A stretch of 5,947 nt of DNA from Acidobacteriaceae bacterium (GTDB taxonomy: Bacteria; Acidobacteriota; Terriglobia; Terriglobales; Acidobacteriaceae): the NCBI GenBank assembly GCA_030838305.1, contig JAUTWY010000299.1:1-5947 (forward strand), read 5' to 3'. The notes under the pieces were generated by a model. It saw nothing but the letters and a program-made list of their open reading frames with translations, was not told where the DNA came from and ran no database searches. Made by a program: the position numbers and the translations under genes. Of this stretch, positions 5,660 to 5,947 are shown one piece after another; position 1 is the stretch's first letter, and each line of letters starts with the position of its first letter.

Positions 5660-5947
5660 CTAATCGAGCCGGACATGGTGGACTAGCTCCGCAAAACGAG
5701 GGTCATTGCGGAGTGGATCCATGAAGGGATGCACTTTGAGGAATTGCAGTATATTTGACTGTTCCATGTTGGCCTGATCGAGCCAGACAAACGCCTGGTC
5801 GTATTCGCCGAGTCCCAAGTAAGCGTTCACAAAGGCCCCGGCTGGAACATAGCTTGCCTGCTTGCGCCTTTTCAACTCCGCGAGAAGGCGAAGTGCATCT
5901 GTACGTCGCCCGGCGTGGGCATACGCACTCACCAGTACACCGATGGC
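5660..5947 (-). CDS. TPR-repeat protein, C-terminal end (partial)
   Basis: The frame is open from the window's right edge to TAG 5662-5660, giving the last 95 residues; the GTG at 5932 is internal. Two tetratricopeptide-like helix pairs are visible: one around SAYAHAGRRTDALRLLAEL, the next around NAYLGLGEYDQAFVWLDQA. The end, HPFMDPLRNDPRFAELVHHV, is a C-terminal signature common in acidobacterial TPR proteins, many of them fused to Ser/Thr kinase or winged-helix (CadC-like) domains. The N-terminal part that would decide this is outside the window. It reads in the same direction as the sulfur operon but ends upstream of that operon's own promoter, so it is probably a separate transcription unit. 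Its function is unknown. Confidence 0.8.
   Translation of the reverse strand, partial: AIGVLVSAYAHAGRRTDALRLLAELKRRKQASYVPAGAFVNAYLGLGEYDQAFVWLDQANMEQSNILQFLKVHPFMDPLRNDPRFAELVHHVRLD

Noticed and set aside
1..5947. tRNA genes, CRISPR arrays, insertion sequences or phage genes
   Set aside because: None seen: no cloverleaf, no regularly spaced repeats, no transposase or integrase motifs. All gene content is ordinary chromosomal metabolism and regulation.

Overview
The window looks like chromosomal DNA of an Acidobacteriota member (Terriglobia-like). This rests on GC-rich housekeeping genes, protein flavour and gene order, and has not been tested by a search. It holds the end of a glutamate synthase gene, a LysR-type regulator, a four-gene assimilatory sulfate-reduction operon on the minus strand with a long regulated leader, and the end of a TPR protein gene.

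Layout: 1-471 (+) is the C-terminal part of gltB. 543-1454 (+) is a LysR-family regulator with a TATAAT box so close to its ATG that the mRNA would be almost leaderless. Facing it, with a 7 bp gap, is the operon (5358 down to 1462, minus strand): siroheme-dependent sulfite (or nitrite) reductase, precorrin-2 dehydrogenase/ferrochelatase, uroporphyrinogen-III C-methyltransferase (cobA) and 4Fe-4S APS reductase (cysH). Two junctions are 4-base ATGA overlaps and one is a 17 bp gap. APS reductase makes sulfite, the reductase turns it to sulfide, and the two middle enzymes make the siroheme the reductase needs. 5660-5947 (-) is the C-terminal end of a TPR-repeat protein.

The most interesting part is the roughly 180-nt leader of the operon (about 5540 to 5359, minus strand). 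A strong sigma70-like promoter (TTGACG, 17 bp, TACTAT) is followed within a few bases by a small 30-codon ORF (5533-5441). Seven of ten consecutive codons in that ORF are Cys. After it comes a 13-bp GC-rich hairpin with a T-tract, an intrinsic terminator lying directly before the first structural gene. Short complementary segments in the leader can pair as 1:2, 2:3 or 3:4, the logic of classical trp/his-type attenuation, with the Cys codons between segments 1 and 2. I infer a cysteine-responsive, ribosome-mediated transcription attenuator controlling sulfate assimilation. An inverted repeat about 68 bp upstream of the predicted start of transcription is placed like a LysR-type operator, so initiation may also be regulated.
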